A DNA stretch of 64,000 bases from Aristolochia californica (GCA_029961685.1 JARWKL010000008.1:34969619-35033618), one strand, 5' to 3'. Positions 11,529 to 22,525 are shown, counted from the first letter of the stretch. Notes: a model not told the origin generated them from the letters alone. Program-made: numbers and translations.

Positions 11529-12180
11529 TGGAATCAAAGTGGGCAGAGATCTAACATGGAAAAGGAGAAGAAAATGGAGAAAAAACGGGAGTAAGAAGAA
11601 GAAGTAGAAAAAGAAAAAGGACAAAGGAGAGTTTCTCATTTTTTCCATTAGTCTTCTTTCGCAATTCCTATTTTTCATTGGATTTATCACTCTCTTACCA
11701 TAATTTTCATATAGTAAATTATATACCTATGGAAGTATCTTTGGGTCTAGTTTTCAACTAAAAAAGAATGGCTTAAATCATATTTTTCTCGAAAGAAAAA
11801 TTGAGATCTAAAGTATAAACGGTTCAAATAACAGTAGAAAGTCTCAATATTCTAGAAACGGTTCGAATAACAGTAGAAAGTCTCAATATTCTGAACAAGT
11901 TTTATAAACATGAATGAAAATTTATATTGAGAATTATATCTCAAAATAAATCTATGTGTCTACTTTCTATCCCAATAAACCATTTCTCAATCTGATATTT
12001 CTAGAGAGAGAGAGAGGGAGAGAGAGAGAGAGAGATCCACATTAGAAGCATCAAAGCTCATGCTGGTATCCTGTTGGATGTGAAAATCCGAATTTAAGTC
12101 TATTGTTTTTGCTTCAATTTTTGAATTGCTAATGTTGGTTAAGTTTCCTATTTTTTTCAAAATCTATTCAAGATTGTACC
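11529..12180 (+). mobile_element. Internal region of a small LTR element
   Basis: After the primer site, text similar to the family A internal region follows, for example 'gtatctttgggtctagttttcaact' and 'gaaaatccgaatttaagtctattg', compared with 15950-16500. A (GA)n run lies at 12003-12034. About 50 bp is repeated at 11818-11890 (AACGGTTC...AACAGTAGAAAGTCTC). No protein is encoded. Confidence 0.5.
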
Positions 12181-13223
12181 AAGTTGAGTATATTTCCTTC
12201 CTTAAAATTTTATTTTGTTTGATCTCACATCATATTAGTTTCCTTAAGAGAATTCTTTCCCATTATGAGTTTATTTTATTTTTTGAAAAAATCTAAATTT
12301 TTTGAATTAGAAAGTCTTGTTTCCTCATTCTAAATTCTAAATATTAGTTTACTAAACCTCCCTTTTTCCATAATTTATCTCTTTAATAGTTTCTTTCCAA
12401 CTTTGTTAGTTGTGTTAAAAAGTAATTCCCTTATATGAGAAGTCTAAGTTTAGAAAGATTTCATTATTATGTTCTATCTCAAAAATTTCTTATTGGAGGA
12501 TTTTTTTTTTAAAGTTTCCGCAATCATCTTGTTTATAAAGGAATTATTGTTTTTATATCTCTCGGATCATACTTGGTAAAATTTGTTAATTTATTTCAGT
12601 ACTTCCATTACTGTTTCCTTCTTATTATAGTGGTGGTTATTTTTTCTTCCTCTAATCCCTCATTACCATTTTACTTGGTTGTCGTTCTCCTACCGTCCTT
12701 TTTTTACTCTTGTTTACCCTCTTAGGTCAACCTCTTGGTGCATTGCTTTGGTTGGTCCTCTTTTCTATATATGGGTGTTTTAGAGTTTACTGAGTCTTTT
12801 TATTTGAACCCTTTGGGTTTTTATTGCCGTCTTTTGAGTGACAGGCATTACCCTCTTTAGTGATTATTAACACTATTTTTTTGAAATCCTTTGGAGTTTG
12901 TTTTTAATCCTATTTTATCACCTATGTTTTACTTTTTGAGAGTTTACTCTATCATCCTGCTCGCCATGAAGTAGCCAAGTTGAGTCGGGCCTTTCGCGTA
13001 ATGGCCCACGTCCAAAAGATGTCAACCGATGTCAAATTGGAAATGTCCCCATCATCGGGTTGAGGACGTGCGTGAAAATCTCGATGATGACTCTCTATAC
13101 CATGGTGAGGTCATTGATCTTGACTTCATATGAACTCCCTTCCTACCCAAACACTAATTGAATAGAGTCTTGAGTGTTTTGTGGGAGGTTACTATGGAGG
13201 TCAACTGGTCAGTGCTCCTTCAC
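12181..13223. other. T-rich unassigned stretch
   Basis: This interval is T-rich with no open frame of note. From about 12960 it becomes more GC-balanced and may belong to the same transposon as the minus-strand remnant at 13224-13478. I see no defined feature. Confidence 0.25.
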
Positions 13224-13478
13224 CTATCTAGTCATCCCCATGAAGGTGCTTCCTAATAGGTCATTCAGCTCGATGGACTGAATAGATATCATGGTCTTCT
13301 TCACATAAGATGTATTCCTCAAATTGTTTGGAGAAAGTTCCTCTAATTCCAAGTTAGAGTAGAAAAATTTTACCAACATGGGGTAAACAACCTCCTCTCT
13401 CTCTAGTATTCCAATGTATAGGAGGAACAACTCCTCAAAATCTTCAATTTTCCTCTCACAAAATACAAATCTACTCAA
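13224..13478 (-). pseudogene. Fragment of a plant transposon-type protein
   Basis: An 84-codon open stretch on the minus strand reads YPMLVKFFYSNLELEE and later ISIQSIELNDLLG. The pattern 'YP.LVK.FY.NL' followed by an 'I...LLG' block resembles the conserved region called 'putative plant transposon protein' in many plant genomes. That resemblance is from family knowledge and is not checked. The piece is short and truncated at both ends. It may instead be a chance open frame. Confidence 0.4.
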
Positions 13479-13599
13479 ACTTGTTCCACAATGCTCTTAG
13501 AGACAAAATATTGAAAATACTTACCCCATTGTTGATGTGGGACAAAAGTGTTCCCTCCAATTGGGCATTTCCTTGCATGTATTTTGTTCCTTTGATGGA

Positions 13600-14490
13600 G
13601 TACATATGCTGATTTCAGTGAAGGGATCCCTTGTGGATTACTACAATTCCACTTAAAATTTTGAGTAATTACTTGTCTTGGTCCTAATGTATGAAACATC
13701 TTTTGATTACTAGAGACCTTGTTGAGCATGTAACTCAGCCACCTATGCATGTGGATCATCCACTTACCATAAGTGGTTAAGGGAAGACACACTAGTTATT
13801 AATTGAATGATTGATAATATGGAGAAATATGTGGCAAATGATCACCTAGAGACAGCCAAAGGAATCTGGGACACATGTTTTGAATTATATTCTACCCCGT
13901 CTACAAAAAAATTATGATATTTTTTAGGAGATGCGCAAGACAACGTGTAAAGACAAACTTCATGAGTACTTTACCAAATTCAGAGGGCTACAATAGGCAT
14001 GGAAGGTTATAAAACCATATGCACTTGATGTCGCCACACAGGAAAAGCAGAAGGAAGACCTGGTCTTAGCTATATCACCCTACTTGGATGTTTCCAAGTC
14101 ACAGGTACTTAGCTCTACTACAAAACTTTCTTTTAATGATGTATGTACAACCATGTTATGGATTCTAGTTAAGGAGTCCAACAATCGACTAGAACAAGTG
14201 GAAAACTCAGCTATCTTCTCCAAAGGGAGAGAGAACAATGGTTCTGGTAGAGGTAAAGGAAGAGGTGGAAAAACACCCGGCAGGGGAAGAGGTAGATGTG
14301 GGAATGTTTCTACCTCTAACATTGGTGGTCAGCGAAGGAAGTGTACCTTTTGTGGGCTCAACAACAATCTAGTTGAAAATTGTTGGGACCACATGGCAAA
14401 CCACCTTACTTCAAGTTTAATCAAGCATCAACCTCTACTACATCTACCAACAGTGAAGCACCCTCAAAGTCCTCCAAAGGAAGATTGACT
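13600..14490 (+). pseudogene. Ty1/copia gag (element copia-1)
   Basis: Broken plus-strand frames encode ITTIPLK, DLVEHVTQPPMH and MEKYVANDHLETAKGIWDTC, and then HEYFTKFRGL. These are the same blocks as the minus-strand copia gag at 390-7598. The open part 14084-14488 continues with a Gly/Arg-rich linker. A zinc knuckle of the CX2CX4HX4C type follows with its histidine replaced by asparagine (CTFCGLNNNLVENC). The usual role is RNA packaging. Several stops and the altered knuckle show that it is dead. Confidence 0.75.
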
Positions 14491-15330
14491 CTATTAGAAG
14501 AGGATCATGAATTATTTCAGAAGTTTAAAAGTATGATGGCTACTCCCCAAAGCATGACAACTGCCACAATTGCTACTATTGGTACTTGTTCCTTTCTCTC
14601 ATTGTCTAGCAATTCACCTTGGATCATTGATTCCGGAGATTTTGAGCACCTCACAGGTAAAATTAAAATTTTTTCCTCTAAGACACTATGCACTTTAGAT
14701 TGCTTTGTCTCCATTACAGATCCATCACAAACTAGGATTCAGGGTACCGATTCATCCACCATTTTACCATCATTTTCACTTTCTAATGTCTTGTTTGTCA
14801 CTCGATTTCCATTGAGTCTTATGTTGGTGAGTCAATTGACCAAAAGACTAAATTTTTATATAACGTTTTCTCCATCTCATTGTGTGTTTTAGGACATCAA
14901 GGTGAAATAGGTTATTTGTGGCGGCCATGAGAGAGGGGGTGTTTACTTTATGGACCCTACTACATTGACAATAGTAGCAACGACCATAATAGAAGAGGCT
15001 TCCCAATGGCATAAAAAGCTTCACCATCTCTCATTATAAAATTTAAAAAGTTTAGTTCATTCCCTTCATTCAGTTTCATAGTTGTTCTGTGACAATTGTG
15101 AGCTTGGGAAACGCCATATATCAGTTTTTCAACCTAGGTAAAATAATATTGCTTCTAGTCCTTTTACTTTGATCATTCAGATGTGTGGGGACGTATTAAT
15201 ATCCCAAATATATCTCAATATAAGTATTTTTTTATATTTATGAATGATTAATCGATATTTACATGGTTATATTTGATGAAGGACAAGGTTGAGGTTTTTC
15301 CTATTTTCACCTCCTTTTGTGCTAGGGTGG
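14380..15330 (+). pseudogene. Copia-1 protease and integrase N-terminus
   Basis: The 170-codon open stretch from 14380 overlaps the end of gag in another frame. It carries the aspartic protease block WIIDSGDFEHLTG, with the usual DSGA changed to DSGD. The pre-integrase block WHKKLHHLS follows near 15010, then the HHCC remnant (CDNCELGKR near 15095). The core reads on to the VFPIFTSFCARV motif, where a 2.45-kb element is inserted at 15331. The integrase continues at 17785. Multiple stops are present. Confidence 0.75.
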
Positions 15331-15768
15331 TGTTGGAACATAACCTCAAGCCCACATGACCAAGGAAAACCTACATATCTAAGATTATTATAAGAGGGAC
15401 TACATGACCAAGGAAGGCCCACAAGATGGGCCCAAGCCCATAAGTAGGACCCACAATGATTACCATGAATTGGCATCCTTATCACATAAGTTAGAAGATC
15501 AAGAAGGACTCACAAAAGTAGCTTATCTTATGGTCACGTCAAAGAAGAGTTTTAGTTTGAGTTATGTTTGTCTTTTATCTATATTGAGTTATTTAATTAT
15601 GTTAGGACTTACCTTTAAGTGTTAGAGTTTGGGTGTAATTGGGATAATGGTAGTTTTATTGTAATTGGACTCTACTACCTTCCTCTATTATAAATAGAGG
15701 TTCATGTACTCTGATTATAACAAGTTATTGATGTCAATGAAGTATTTTAATTTTTCAAAAATTCAACA
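15331..15768 (+). repeat. 5' LTR of family A element
   Basis: It starts TGTTGGAACATAA and ends AATTCAACA. A core promoter is visible: TATAAATAG at 15690-15698 sits inside a perfect palindrome, CCTCTATT and AATAGAGG around ATA (15682-15700). Copies of this LTR occur at 9504, 25185, 30377, 54210, 56571, 59060, 61529 and 63934. Confidence 0.93.
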
Positions 15769-15780
15769 TGGTATCAGAGT
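15769..15780 (+). promoter_or_regulatory. Primer-binding site of family A element
   Basis: TGGTATCAGAGT directly follows the LTR, differing from the canonical initiator-tRNA(Met) complement only in its last base. Confidence 0.9.
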
Positions 15781-16632
15781 AGGTTCTGTGAGTTGACTTG
15801 GTCAACCCACGGAGGTAATGTGATCCTTTTCTCTAAACCCTAAACCCTAAGTTTAGGTTCGTAGTTATTTTTTTCAGTCCCAATACCCGTAGTTTTCTTT
15901 GCATTTTTTACCTCTATAAGGAGTTTTAATATTGAAAATTATATATTGACGGAAATATATTTGAGTCTACTTTCCAAAGAAAACCTATTTGTTCCAATCG
16001 GAATTATCTACAGAGAGATATTGATATTTGAATAAGCGCAGGTTAGATTGCAAAAAGGTTCGAGCACCAACAACAATCTTCAGATTCAGAGGTATTTTTT
16101 GCTATCAAGAAAGAGACTTTATGTGAATAATTATATATCAAAAGAAAGATAAGTAAGTCTATTTTCTTACCTATTTAACCAATTCTCGGTATGATGTTTT
16201 TATAAGGAGACATTGATCTTGGAAGAGTCAATGGTCGTTATGGAAAAATAGGAGAAACAAAACTTATTTCGGCCAGATGACAGAGACCAAAATATATTAG
16301 ATTATTTATCTTCTGATAATTATATTTTATGAAGTTAAGTAATAATTGGATGAAAGGTATTGAAGTATACTTTTAGAAGGAGAAAATTTTATGTAAATTT
16401 GATATATATTTAAAGATATTTTTGATTGAAAGAATTAGAGGTCATGCTGATATTTTGTTGTATTGAAAAATCCGAATTTATGCCCATTGTTTTGCGTCAC
16501 TTTTTGAGTTGATATATCAAAAAATATATCACTTCTCCCTGGTTTGAAGGCTTATTTATACATCTTTGTTATTTGGGTTTATGGATACATCTATGATATT
16601 TGGTTCAAGCTGGGATCACTGCGATTACTTCC

Positions 16633-16646
16633 CAGCTTGAGGGGGA
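16633..16646 (+). promoter_or_regulatory. Internal polypurine tract
   Basis: The words CAGCTTGAGGGGGAGAAG occur here, 740 bp before the true 3' tract (17376-17388, CAGCTTGAGGGGGAG). Counterparts in other copies lie at about 62860-62876, 58190-58205, 55706-55720 and 61225-61245 on the minus strand. A second priming site for plus-strand synthesis is one possible role. Confidence 0.45.
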
Positions 16647-16727
16647 GAAGTACAAGAAGTACAAGAAATAGGTATTTTATTCCTTATGTTGTGGATAAGT
16701 TTATGTGACCAAAATATTCAAGAAATG

Positions 16728-16730
<3 letters not shown>

Positions 16731-16764
<34 letters not shown>
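16731..16764 (+). repeat. Poly-G tract, 34 nt
   Basis: An uninterrupted G run lies in the family A internal region. At the equivalent place in the copy at 62.77 kb there is only a short run (CCCCC on the plus strand), so the tract has expanded here. The open frames that cross it are artefacts of the repeat. Confidence 0.9.
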
Positions 16765-17388
16765 CGGGCACAAAAGATGAAGCTTGTGAATCAAAGAAGA
16801 ATTTTTTTTATCGGATTATTTCATGGGTTCTTTTACAAAGTTTATTATTTGGTTAATGTTATATGTGTTGAAAGATGGTCGTGTTATATATAGTTGTTGC
16901 TATTATGTCTCTTTGGGGACATTATTATTGAAGAAGAGGTGGCCTCATACCATCATTTATTTGACCCCGTAAAAAATAATCATGGTTGGGAAACCATGAT
17001 GGAAAAACTTATTATTACATCTATGTTATCCCCCCCTGTAATGGCTTTTATTTCTCTTACCACTTGACAGTCGTTTTCTTGTGGAGGGACACGGTGGTGG
17101 ACACTTCAGAGCAATGCCGATAGACACACTTTCGATAGAATACGGAGTGTGCCCTACATCCAGCATTAGGACTGGAGGATGGAGCAATGACTTACTGGCT
17201 AGGAGTGATTTTTACTCTCTCTTATATTATGTCGCAGGGCCTCAATGAAGGACGCAACAACGTGAGGGGGAGTATTGGAAGATGAAGGCATATTGGAAGA
17301 TGTGCCATTTTATACAAAAATATTCTATACATCATTTGCAACAAGCTGGGAGTTCATGTTGTTCTCTCACCCCCAGCTTGAGGGGGAG

Positions 17389-17784
17389 TGTTGAAAGATA
17401 AGCTCAAGACCACACGACCAAGGAAGACCCACATATCTAAGATTATTATAAGATGGGCCACACAACCAAGGAAGACCCATAAGATGGGCCCAAGCCCATA
17501 AGAAGTAGGACCCACAATGATTACCTTGAGCTGGCATCCTTTCCACATAAGTTGGAAGATCAAGAAGGACTCACATAATTATGTTTGTCTATTATCTATA
17601 TTGAGTTTTTAATTATGTTAAGACTTATATTTTAGTGTTAGAGTTTGGGTGTAATTGGGACAAGGGTAGTTTTATTGTAATTGGACTCTACTACCTTCCT
17701 CTATTATAAATAGAGGTTCATGTACTCTGATTACAACGAGTTATTGATGTCAATGAAGTATTTCACTTTTCCATAAATTCAACA
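17389..17784 (+). repeat. 3' LTR of family A element
   Basis: This LTR begins TGTTGAAAGATAAG and ends ATTCAACA. It lacks about 40 bp present in the 5' copy (near 15520-15560), which explains 396 against 438 bp. Otherwise the two read nearly alike. Confidence 0.92.
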
Positions 17785-18194
17785 GGTGGAAAATCAATTT
17801 AAAACTAATGTGAAAATCTTTCAGTTTGATAATGTAAAAGAGTATTTTTCCTCTTCCTCTAAAATTTTTTGCCAGAAAAAAGTGATTATTCATCAATCGT
17901 CCTGTGTTTATACTTCAATAGAATGGTGTATCTAAAAGAAAACATCGCCATCTTATGGAATTTGGCCTAACTATTATGTTGTCTATGAATGTTCCCTAGT
18001 TTTATTGGCCTTATGCAGTCCTCATTGGTTATTTTTTTTATTAACTATATGCCCTCCAATGTGCTTGAAGGTGCCACCCCTTTCTCAAAATTGTTTCCTG
18101 ATTCAGTTGCCTTCGCATTGGCACCTAAGGTATTTCGATGCACACCTTTTGTTCATCCTTGGGGGTTGTTAAGTGAGTTATCTTGGGGTATTAC
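17785..18194 (+). pseudogene. Copia-1 integrase core, continued
   Basis: The frame resumes after the nested element: QFKTNVKIFQFDN, then IIHQSSCVYT in place of the usual PQQNG block. The C-terminal part follows at 17989-18180 with MPSNVLEGATPFSKLFPD and RCTPFVHPWG. The catalytic motif positions are partly lost and there are stops. A solo LTR interrupts it at 18195. Confidence 0.72.
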
Positions 18195-18659
18195 TGTTAA
18201 GTTGTGGAGCCTAATTAACGCCTTACACTGAGTTGGTCACTGATCGACCTTCACGTTAAGGTGGGGGGGGGGGGGGGGGGGGGGGAACTGTCCGATCCAT
18301 GATATATTGACTATTGTTTCATTACGGGAAATTTGAGAATTTCACTCTTTTAATGCAGTTGCCTTAGCTTTCTCTTCAAATTTGGGGGCACCGCTATTAG
18401 GTTTTCATGATTTTAATCCGAGGAGCATCTCGAGTTGCAATCCAAGAGGTTAGAGAAACATTGAAAGTGTGTGATTTCTCTTGTAAAATAGTTCATCTTC
18501 AGACTAGATTACTACAACAATGGAAGACAGGACTTAGTCTCACCTTGAGGCAAACCTATATAAATCTAGTTGTGCTTTTCGTATTTGCTTTTTTTCCTTC
18601 TTCTGCGTTTATTATTATTGGTCTCGTTAGTTTAGAATTAGAGCGTCTAATTCCTAAAA
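18195..18659 (+). repeat. Solo LTR (family B) in copia-1
   Basis: It begins TGTTAAGTTGTGG and is flanked by ATTAC on both sides (18190-18194 and 18660-18664), an exact 5-bp duplication. It matches 24899-25184 plus 25628-25755. It holds a 23-nt G run at 18263-18285 that is absent from the second copy. No internal domain accompanies it, so it arose by LTR-LTR recombination. The right border is set by the duplication. Confidence 0.8.
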
Positions 18660-19115
18660 ATTACAAAGATAAAAAAGGCTATGTGTGTTACCCTTCATCC
18701 CTGAAGAAAACATTTATCTCATCCGATGTTTACTTTTTTGAGCATCAACACTATTTTTTTACTAGATCTCCTCCAGGTGTCTCTTCATCTACAGGGATGC
18801 CCAAGCCACTTATTCTGGTGGATTATGTATTTTAGACTATTGACCAACCTTCTAAAGACCCTCTCTCTGCACCCGTTGATCTATCACTTGTTGAGTCTTG
18901 AGATGATCCCGAGGTATGTTCTCCTCCTTCATCTCCAGTAGTTTAAGAACTGCCTTATGATACTAGGCCTATTGCTCATCGCAAAGAGCTCCACTCCACT
19001 ACTGTAATACCACCATCTAATTCACACCCTATCTCTCATTATGTTTCCACTTACCATTTGTCTCTGAGTTGTGTCTCTTTTATTGACCATAGGTTGATTC
19101 TCACATTGCTTTCGA
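18660..19115 (+). pseudogene. Copia-1 linker between integrase and RT
   Basis: Immediately after the solo LTR the frame gives KGYVCYPSSLKKTFISSDVYFFE, the copia block that joins integrase to reverse transcriptase. A proline-rich linker and PIAHRKELHST...NSHPISHYVST follow near 18970-19040. The sequence ends near 19110 without reaching the RT, so the rest of this element is lost. Frames change more than once. Confidence 0.7.
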
Positions 19116-19122
19116 CGATAAA

Positions 19123-19290
19123 AAAAAACTCAATTGAGCTAATAAGTTGAAAATGTAGTATTTAAAATACTTAGCATTCAAGAGCATCTCAAGTTCTAAA
19201 GCATAAAAAACTTAATTGAGGTAATAACTTGCAAATCTGCTATTTCAAATACTTAACCTTCAAAAGCATCTCAATGTCTAAAGCATCAAA
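19123..19290. repeat. Tandem duplication, about 81 bp
   Basis: Two imperfect units lie side by side, each with 'aattgag.taataa.ttg', 'atacttaacttcaa.agcatctca' and 'ctaaagcatcaaa'. No coding content. Confidence 0.6.
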
Positions 19291-20755
19291 GCCAAAATTT
19301 ATGTAAGAGAGTATTTTAACTCCTATTCCTTAAGTACTTGTGAAGATTGTAGATTTAGGATATAAATTGTGTACAGACATATTTAGAATCATCATACATA
19401 TCATTTAGAAACATGTTAAAGCACTTACAGGGAGATTCCCATGCTTTATAAATATATACATTTATATTTGGAGTGGGAATGATCGACCAGTCACTGACTA
19501 TGATTGATCATCTAGAACTCTGCAGACTAGAAATATAAAGCATGATCAATCAACCATAACTGATTGATCGGTCAACCACAACTGATTTGATCGGTCAACC
19601 ATAACTGATTGATCGATCAACCATAACTGATTGAACAATCATCTAGGACAAGGCCTTCATGATATAACGCATGATCAATCAACCATAATTGATTGATCGA
19701 TCATCCAGGACAAGGTCTTCATGCTATAACGCATGATCGATCATCCAATAGAGATTGATCAACCATAGTTGTCCTGTCAAGCTAAATTAACATGGAATGA
19801 TTGATGATCCCACCAGATTGATCGATCAGTCTAAACCTTGCTAATAAGGAACTTTAAGCATGATCAATCAAAGGAAAATGCACTAATCAATCATACTTGT
19901 ATTGCACAGCTAGAGGGAATCTCAATTGATCGATCAGCCATGGGCAATGAATGATCAACTTAAGTTTTTTGGAGCAATGGTAACATATTGATCGATTAGT
20001 CCTTCGATCGATAATTCAATGTCTGACAGAAAAGTATATGTTATGATCAATTGATAGATCAGTCACTTACCAGTGATTGATTAACCAAGGGTCTGATTTT
20101 TACTAACAGGCAACTAACAACTAGTTTGAGTTAGGGAAGCTATAAATTCTGCACCAAACTGTGAGTAACGAACGGCAAGAGCATTTATTTGCATATATGC
20201 AACCCTAAAAGCTTTATCTTGCAAATTCCCTTTCAAAAGTGCTTTAGAAAGAAAGAGAGTGATCCCACTAGGAAAAACATCTCTTTCAATCATCCTTGCA
20301 CGCATGATAGTACAAATTCCTTGATCCTTCTACAATGTGCTACAAAAAGAGGAGGAAGCTTGAAATATCTCAAGGAGAAGCATCTCTCCAAGTGAAGGTG
20401 TAAATTTTTCCCTTTCTTGTATGTTATTACGACAGGTTCACCTAGAACTTGATAGCGTAGATACAAAGGTCTACCTAGAGCTAGAATCTAGCATCAATCT
20501 CTTGGATAGATAGGGTTGTATGAAAATCATGTATTGAGCTACACATGCCTATAGAGAGTTGAAATCTCTTTCTAATTTTCTAGCTATTAGAGTGTACTAG
20601 TGGAAATTTTCCAAGTAGGGGATCTTAGAGAGTGAACAAAATTTTTTTTGGTCCCTATGGTGTGTTCATGTTTGTACTTATATTAAATTTCTTATATACA
20701 TGATATTTTATTTACTTTTAATTTGAATAACTCAATTCACCCTTTAAAGAACTCA
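19291..20755 (+). repeat. LTR (family C) with GATCGATC-rich array
   Basis: The last 650 bp match 48120-48845: both carry AACAACTAGTTTG, TATAAAT, AGAGCTAGAATCTAG, CTATTAGAG and the end CTCAATTCACCC. The portion 19470-20100 is an irregular array of short palindromic words (TGATCGATCA, TTGATTGATC). These sit in units of about 40-60 bp containing 'gatcaatcaaccataactgattg'. The LTR-like TATAAAT near 20142 is a plausible core promoter. The left border is uncertain. Confidence 0.6.
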
Positions 20756-20775
20756 TATGAAATAAGTTTTATCAC

Positions 20776-21550
20776 TAGAAATCTTCAAAGAGTCCATAGG
20801 AAGAAGAAAAACTTTAAAAAAAGGCCAATTCAAAGCTCAAAATAACAAATTTCAAAATAAAACTGATGTTTATTTTGAGTGTGGTAAACTAGGACATAGA
20901 AGGAACAAGTGTCTAAAGTTAGAAGAAAGAACCCCATCCTCAAGCAAAGATCCAAAGAACAAGAAGAAGAATGTCTTGATCTCAGCTTGGGATGAAATGG
21001 AGGAAGACTCTAGCCACTTGGAAGAAGAAGAAAGTGACGTAGGACTCATGACTTTTGAAGAAAATGATAACGAGTCTACAACTTCTGAAGAGGTAAGCAA
21101 CTTAGACTATGACCATGAACTTGAATTAATTTTTGGAAAATCCATTCATAGTCTAATAAATACAAATAAAAGTGTAATTCTCAATTATACGAGATTACAA
21201 AGATCAAGGAAGAGCTAATTGTCTTGAAGGAGGCAACTGAAAGCCACATAACTAATGCCTCAAGACAAAGTGGATTGATAGACAAGCTATCATGTGATAG
21301 ACTTACTTTTGAGAAGAAAACTTAGACTTAGAACAACAAGTCAAAATTCTTTCTCTCAAATCAACACCCATGAGGAAAGATGGGAATAACAAAAACGAAG
21401 AAAAATAAGATGCTCTCTCCCATTCCGCACATTAGGTGCCAATATTGCAATGAGTTGAGTCATTGTGCCCACGTTTGCAAAGTTAAGAATGAAAACGACA
21501 TCAAATAAACTTGGGCACCCAAATCAACCAAAAGGTTGTGGGAACCCTAA
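20776..21550 (+). pseudogene. Sirevirus-like copia gag remnant
   Basis: The zinc knuckle FECGKLGHRRNKC lies at about 20875-20913. A long acidic stretch follows (20976-21218, EMEEDSSHLEEEES) with the block ELELIFGKSIHSL. A second knuckle CQYCNELSHCAHVC is near 21440 and the words TWAPKST near 21510. Two knuckles separated by an acidic region and a W-rich end are typical of Sirevirus-type gag proteins. The capsid part is missing: the family C LTR abuts almost directly on the knuckle. Frames are interrupted by stops. Confidence 0.65.
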
Positions 21551-21564
21551 ATAACTTGAGCAAA

Positions 21565-22500
21565 AAATCTTGAAAGCCCAAAATCAGTTAGGTCATCCTT
21601 TGTTTAGTTATCTGAAACATATGTTTCCTAATTTATTTTTGGATTTGTCAATTCTAAACTTTCACTGTGAAACTTGCAATCTAGCTAAAAGTCATCAAGT
21701 CAATTCTCCTTTAAGTATGAATAAGAGTGAGGTCTCTTATGCTTTGATTCACTCTGATGAGTGGGGTCCTTCCCCTAAATATATATTATGTATGGTTTTT
21801 GCTAGTTTGTGATATTTATTGATGATTGCACTTGAATGACTTGGATTTACTTGTTGAAACATAAGGATGAGGTCTTCCATAAATTTTAATCCTTTCGTAA
21901 AATGATTTAAACTGAGTTCTCTACTAGGATTCAAAATCTTCGATCTGATAATGATGAAGAATATGTGAATCATTAGTTCCATGATTATTTCCAACATCAT
22001 GGATTGATTCATGAAATCTCATGCCCCCAGACTCCTTAGAAAAATGGTATTGTGGAGCAAAAAAATTGCCATATACTTGAAATGGCTCGAGCTCTTTTAC
22101 TTGGAACTCACTTGCCTAGCCACCATTGGACTAATGTTGTTGCCTCCATTGGATTAATGTTGTTGCCACCATTGGACTGATGTTGTTGCTACGACAGTCC
22201 ATCTTGTTAACCGCATGCCCTCCAAAGTGCTTGAGTTCAAGACTCCACTACAGGTCATGTCAACCTATGTTTCATTACCCACGGTGTTGATGCTTCCACC
22301 TCGTATTTTTGGCTACGTTGTGTTTGTTAATCTCCAAAAAAAAAAAAAAAAACAGCACTTGCAACTTGATCCTTGTGCTATTTGGTGTCTTTTTTTGGGA
22401 TATGTGGTACATAAAAAAGGCTATCGATGCTATGATCCAACTACTCGGTGCACATATGTGACTATGGATGTCACATTCCTATAATTCAATACTTTCTACT
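21565..22500 (+). pseudogene. Copia integrase (element copia-2)
   Basis: The HHCC domain reads GHPLFSYLKHMFP...CETCNLAKSH in 21570-21700. The core begins with IHSDEWGPSP, continues with YFIDDCT and DEVFH, and then RSDNDEEY for the second acidic site. IVEQKN stands near the third acidic residue. The later block MPSKVLEFKTPLQ and PRIFGYVVFVN lies at 22215-22345. A 16-nt A run at 22338 breaks the frame and KKGYRCYDPTTR follows. The protease is missing upstream. Stops are frequent. Confidence 0.8.
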
Positions 22501-22525
22501 CTCCTGCCGCATCCAATTATTCTCT

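Larger units (their letters stand above)
15331..17784 (+). mobile_element. Complete non-autonomous LTR retrotransposon (family A)
   Basis: This 2454-bp element has LTRs 15331-15768 and 17389-17784. The primer site TGGTATCAGAGT lies at 15769-15780 and the polypurine tract GAGGGGGAG ends at 17388. It is flanked by an exact 5-bp duplication GGTGG (15326-15330 and 17785-17789). The 1620-bp internal region holds no recognisable retrotransposon protein, so it must have moved with enzymes from an autonomous partner. It interrupts the copia-1 integrase mid-frame: removing it with one GGTGG restores a continuous reading (FCARV then ENQFKTNVKIF). The internal part has a 34-nt G run, a perfect hairpin and a second polypurine tract. 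Confidence 0.93.

Noticed and set aside
15834..15850. Telomere or interstitial telomeric array
   Set aside because: Only about two and a half CCCTAAA units are present, at a fixed place in a retrotransposon leader. This is not a chromosome end.
16705..16893. Open frame with a poly-glycine run
   Set aside because: It is produced by the 34-nt G tract inside a non-coding retrotransposon region.
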